NCBI RefSeq assembly: GCF_014838825.1
Contig: NZ_JACYMO010000001.1
Coordinates: 948,830-1,012,829 of the forward strand
Length of the DNA stretch: 64,000 nucleotides
DNA from: Erwinia persicina
Lineage (GTDB): Bacteria > Pseudomonadota > Gammaproteobacteria > Enterobacterales > Enterobacteriaceae
Direction of reading: 5' to 3'
Position 1 is the first letter of the stretch; every line of letters starts with the position of its first letter. The notes below the pieces were generated by a model. The model had not been told where the DNA came from, searched no databases, and worked only from the letters and a program-made list of their open reading frames with translations. Below are positions 61,938 to 64,000 of this stretch, one piece after another. The position numbers and the translations under genes were made by a program.

Positions 61938-62153
61938 TCAACATCAAAACCCAGGTCAAAACCCTAACCAATACACAGAGAGCGTCATGCTGTTGCGGTT
62001 TTAAAATCCACAGCGAGCAACGATTCTGCGGGGATGGGGCCAGTTTGAAGTAAGCCGGACGTCACGCGACAGAACGTCGCGTGCCGAGGCCAGCAGGGAG
62101 GCGGGTCTTGCCGATCCGGCGTGCTCAAACTGGCCCCGGACCTGAAGCCAGAC
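61938..62153 (-). repeat. Structured long repeat, copy B (inverted)
   Basis: About 216 bp, inverted relative to copy A at 51314-51531. It keeps the outer arms GGCCAGTTTGA / TCAAACTGGCC and the same inner hairpin as CACGCGAC / GTCGCGTG. Compared with copy A, the seventh stem pair has changed from G-C to A-T on both sides, so pairing is preserved. It fills most of the gap between the aldolase-like and the hydroxyacid dehydrogenase genes. No gene is seen in 61890-62183. Confidence 0.85.
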
Positions 62154-62183
62154 AGGAAGCCATTAATTTTTGTGGGGATATTT

Positions 62184-63122
62184 CTACTCCACGGGCGTGA
62201 CCGCCCCCTTCCCTGCAAACCATCCCGCCAGATTATCCACCACATTTTGTGCCATCGCCTGACGCGTCTCGACCGTTGCACTGGCAATATGCGGCATCAG
62301 TACCGTGTTGGTCAGCGCCGCAAAACGCGCATCAATCCCCGGTTCATTATCAAACACATCCAGACCGGCACCGCGAATAGTATGATTTTGCAGCGCCTCA
62401 ATCAGGTCATCCTCATTCACCACCGCTCCGCGCGCAACATTAATCAGAATGCCCTCTTTCCCCAGCGCGCTGAGGATCTCTGCATCCACCTTCTTGCGGT
62501 TACGCGCATCTCCCGGCACGGCCAGCACCAGAAAATCACTGAACTGCGCCAGCTGATGCAAATCGCCAAAACGCTGCCATCCAGGCTCACTGCTCTGGCG
62601 GCTGTTGCAGTAACCGATCTGCATATCAAAACCCACACAGCGCCGGGCAATCGCGGCACCAATCTTACCCAGCCCCATAATCCCCACGCGTTTACCGCAC
62701 AGCTTATAACCCAACTGCGGCGGGCGTTCCTGCCAGGCCCCGCTGCGCAGAAACGCATCCTGCGCCACGATCTGCCGTGACACACCAAGCATCAGAGCCA
62801 GTGCCAGATCCGCCACGTCATCCGTCAGAATGCCGGAGGTGATGGTCACCGTGATATCACGATCGCGGGCAGCCGACAGATCGATACCATCGGTGCCAAC
62901 ACCAAAAACAGCGATCAGTTCCAGCGCAGGTAGCGCAGCCATCAGATCGGCCGCCAGCCCGACATCTCCCCGGGTGGCAACCGCTTTGATCTTGCCTGCA
63001 TGTTCCTCAAGAAAGGCGGCCACGTCCGTCTGTTCATACAGACGATGACAGTGATAGTGCTGGTGCAGAACCTCGCTCAGTTCCGGCATCAGTGGCTGAA
63101 TAATCAGAATGTCCTGTTTCAT
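62184..63122 (-). CDS. D-2-hydroxyacid dehydrogenase (GhrB/HprA-type)
   Basis: A 312-residue NAD(P)-dependent dehydrogenase that interconverts 2-oxo acids and D-2-hydroxy acids. Cofactor motif GIMGLGKIGAAIARR near residue 150; catalytic Arg in LINVARGAVVNEDDLIEAL; Glu in LDVFDNEPGID; His in LMPHIASATVETRQAM. AVFGVGTDGIDL marks the substrate domain. A Nac-type ATAAG-N5-CTTAT site about 100 bp upstream suggests it belongs to the pxp/aminotransferase regulon, where it could reduce a 2-oxo acid product such as a pyruvate analogue. Confidence 0.9.
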   Translation of the reverse strand: MKQDILIIQPLMPELSEVLHQHYHCHRLYEQTDVAAFLEEHAGKIKAVATRGDVGLAADLMAALPALELIAVFGVGTDGIDLSAARDRDITVTITSGILTDDVADLALALMLGVSRQIVAQDAFLRSGAWQERPPQLGYKLCGKRVGIMGLGKIGAAIARRCVGFDMQIGYCNSRQSSEPGWQRFGDLHQLAQFSDFLVLAVPGDARNRKKVDAEILSALGKEGILINVARGAVVNEDDLIEALQNHTIRGAGLDVFDNEPGIDARFAALTNTVLMPHIASATVETRQAMAQNVVDNLAGWFAGKGAVTPVE

Positions 63123-63222
63123 TGCGAGTACCTTTATTATTAACGTCAGGGTAAGAGGAAAAACACGTTAATAACCTGGCAGAGTTTCGCTATCCCTCCA
63201 GCAACATTCTACTTATTACCTG

Positions 63223-63237
63223 ATAAGCTGAGCTTAT
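63223..63237. promoter_or_regulatory. Nac-type site ATAAG-N5-CTTAT upstream of the hydroxyacid dehydrogenase
   Basis: ATAAG-CTGAG-CTTAT, the third copy of the palindrome. It overlaps the last codon of the SRPBCC gene and lies about 100 bp upstream of the dehydrogenase start. Confidence 0.6.
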
Positions 63238-63746
63238 TGCTGCGCGGTGCGGGCTGCTGCAAGCAGGCCATCCAGCCACGCCTGATGACCATTGATCATC
63301 GGATTGGGGCGTACAGACGCCAGATCGCGGGCAGGTTTACCGTTCTGTGTTTCCTGCGTCAGCAAGCGGACGCGGCCGCCCGGCAGTGCTTCAATCAGCC
63401 AGGCATGATGTACATCCAGGCGGTTTTCGCTGTCGTCTCCGCACCCGCCGTGCCAGGCGATGCGTCCGGCCCGGCCCGCCAGCGGTGGCACAAACTCGTT
63501 TACTTCGGCCTCGACCGGGAAACCAAAACTGGTAAAGCGGAAGCGTGCGCCATCCGTCAGACGTGGGCCAGTGCCATCGTGGAAACGTATATCACTGGCA
63601 TTGCTGTAGTAACCCGGCCATGCCGCCGTATCGGTCAGCTTGTCCCACAGGGCGGCGACGCTGACACCGGTAACGATCATTTCATTGGAGGCAAAGTTAT
63701 CGCTTAAACCCGGGATATAGCCTTGCGGCCAGATAATGCTGTTCAT
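63234..63746 (-). CDS. SRPBCC/polyketide-cyclase-like ligand-binding protein
   Basis: A 170-residue protein with the START/SRPBCC pattern of a beta-sheet cavity and a long C-terminal helix: NEMIVTGVSVAALWDKLTDT, AAWPGYYSNASDIRFHDG, FRFTSFGFPVEAEVNEFVPP and HHAWLIEALPGGRVRLLTQE. It probably binds a small hydrophobic molecule. It is divergent from a LysR gene, with a strong operator between them, so its expression is probably controlled by that regulator. No enzymatic function can be claimed. Confidence 0.8.
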   Translation of the reverse strand: MNSIIWPQGYIPGLSDNFASNEMIVTGVSVAALWDKLTDTAAWPGYYSNASDIRFHDGTGPRLTDGARFRFTSFGFPVEAEVNEFVPPLAGRAGRIAWHGGCGDDSENRLDVHHAWLIEALPGGRVRLLTQETQNGKPARDLASVRPNPMINGHQAWLDGLLAAARTAQQ

Positions 63747-63824
63747 CAGGGAGATGCCTTTTCGTTGTGAAGTTAAGGCTATGCTGCGCCCGCCTGAGAC
63801 ATAAAACCAATCGCCATCTTTTAT

Positions 63825-63853
63825 TTAAGATATCATCAAAACAAATATCTTAA
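63825..63853. promoter_or_regulatory. LysR-type operator between the SRPBCC and LysR genes
   Basis: Perfect nine-base arms TTAAGATAT / ATATCTTAA separated by 11 bases, matching the T-N11-A layout of LysR boxes, in the divergent gap. Confidence 0.75.
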
Positions 63854-63870
63854 TCCGTGAGCCTGCCATC

Positions 63871-64000
63871 ATGACCGATATCCGCACGCTGGATCTTAAC
63901 CTGCTGAAAACTCTGGACGCGCTGCTGGATGAACGTAGCGTGACCCGCGCCGCGCAGCGGCTGGCCCTGACGCAGCCGGCGGTCAGCGGGATGCTGACCC
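63871..64000 (+). CDS. LysR-family regulator (N-terminal part only)
   Basis: The first 43 codons are in the window; the gene continues past the right edge. The visible part MTDIRTLDLNLLKTLDALLD then ERSVTRAAQRLALTQPAVSG is the LysR winged helix-turn-helix. It is divergent from the SRPBCC gene, which it likely controls through the operator at 63825-63853. Confidence 0.85.
   Translation, partial: MTDIRTLDLNLLKTLDALLDERSVTRAAQRLALTQPAVSGMLT

Overview
The window looks like a GC-rich enterobacterial chromosome. The evidence is a tRNA-Asn(GUU) gene that matches the Escherichia coli gene as I remember it, an ERIC-type intergenic repeat, a YaiL protein nearly the same as in enterics, and Fes/YbdZ/FepBCDG/EntS orthologues. 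The siderophore locus resembles the chrysobactin locus of Dickeya, so a plant- or soil-associated member of Enterobacterales (Erwinia/Pantoea/Dickeya-like) is my best guess; genus is not proven. No phage, transposase, integrase or CRISPR array was seen.

Layout. (1) 1-0.9 kb: the start of a sigma-54 activator and a DUF998 membrane protein. (2) 1.0-22.0 kb: a catechol siderophore locus. It has two tandem paralogous TonB receptors, fes, an MbtH-like gene, a dimodular C-A-T-E-C-A-T-TE synthetase, the fepDGC importer, the EntS exporter and the FepB binding protein, with Fur-like boxes at each divergent promoter. The synthetase should join an aryl starter, a D-configured basic amino acid and L-serine, as in chrysobactin. 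The dihydroxybenzoate genes and a phosphopantetheinyl transferase are not in the window. (3) 22-33 kb: a sugar dehydrogenase, tRNA-Asn, a pseudouridine synthase, a hydrolase/GST pair with a LysR regulator, yaiL, an ankyrin protein, a chorismate mutase, katG and an Imm26-like protein. (4) 33-46.8 kb: a two-sided sugar locus with two complete ribose-type ABC importers, two paralogous RpiR regulators, a PfkB kinase, a TIM-barrel isomerase and a DUF4432 mutarotase-like protein. (5) 46.8-51.2 kb: a beta-glucoside bgl operon in the order bglF-bglB-bglG, with a readable BglG-type antiterminator overlapping a terminator in the leader. (6) 51.3-63.2 kb: a catabolic module with a polar amino-acid ABC importer, a short-chain dehydrogenase, PxpABC 5-oxoprolinase, a biotinyl-like protein lacking the biotin lysine, a Nac-like LysR regulator, an aminotransferase, an RraA/HMG-aldolase-like protein and a 2-hydroxyacid dehydrogenase. 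(7) The right edge has an SRPBCC protein and the start of another LysR regulator.

How the parts work together. In region 2 the synthetase product would leave through EntS and return through the receptors, FepB and FepDGC, and Fes would release iron. Region 6 reads as import of a lactam or amino acid, lactam opening, transamination and aldol cleavage. Three copies of the palindrome ATAAG-N5-CTTAT (matching the Nac rule ATA-N9-TAT) precede three minus-strand units of region 6, and two inverted copies of a structured repeat of about 217 bp bracket most of it. These last two signals, together with the synthetase and the duplicated receptor/fes promoter, are the most interesting features of the window.
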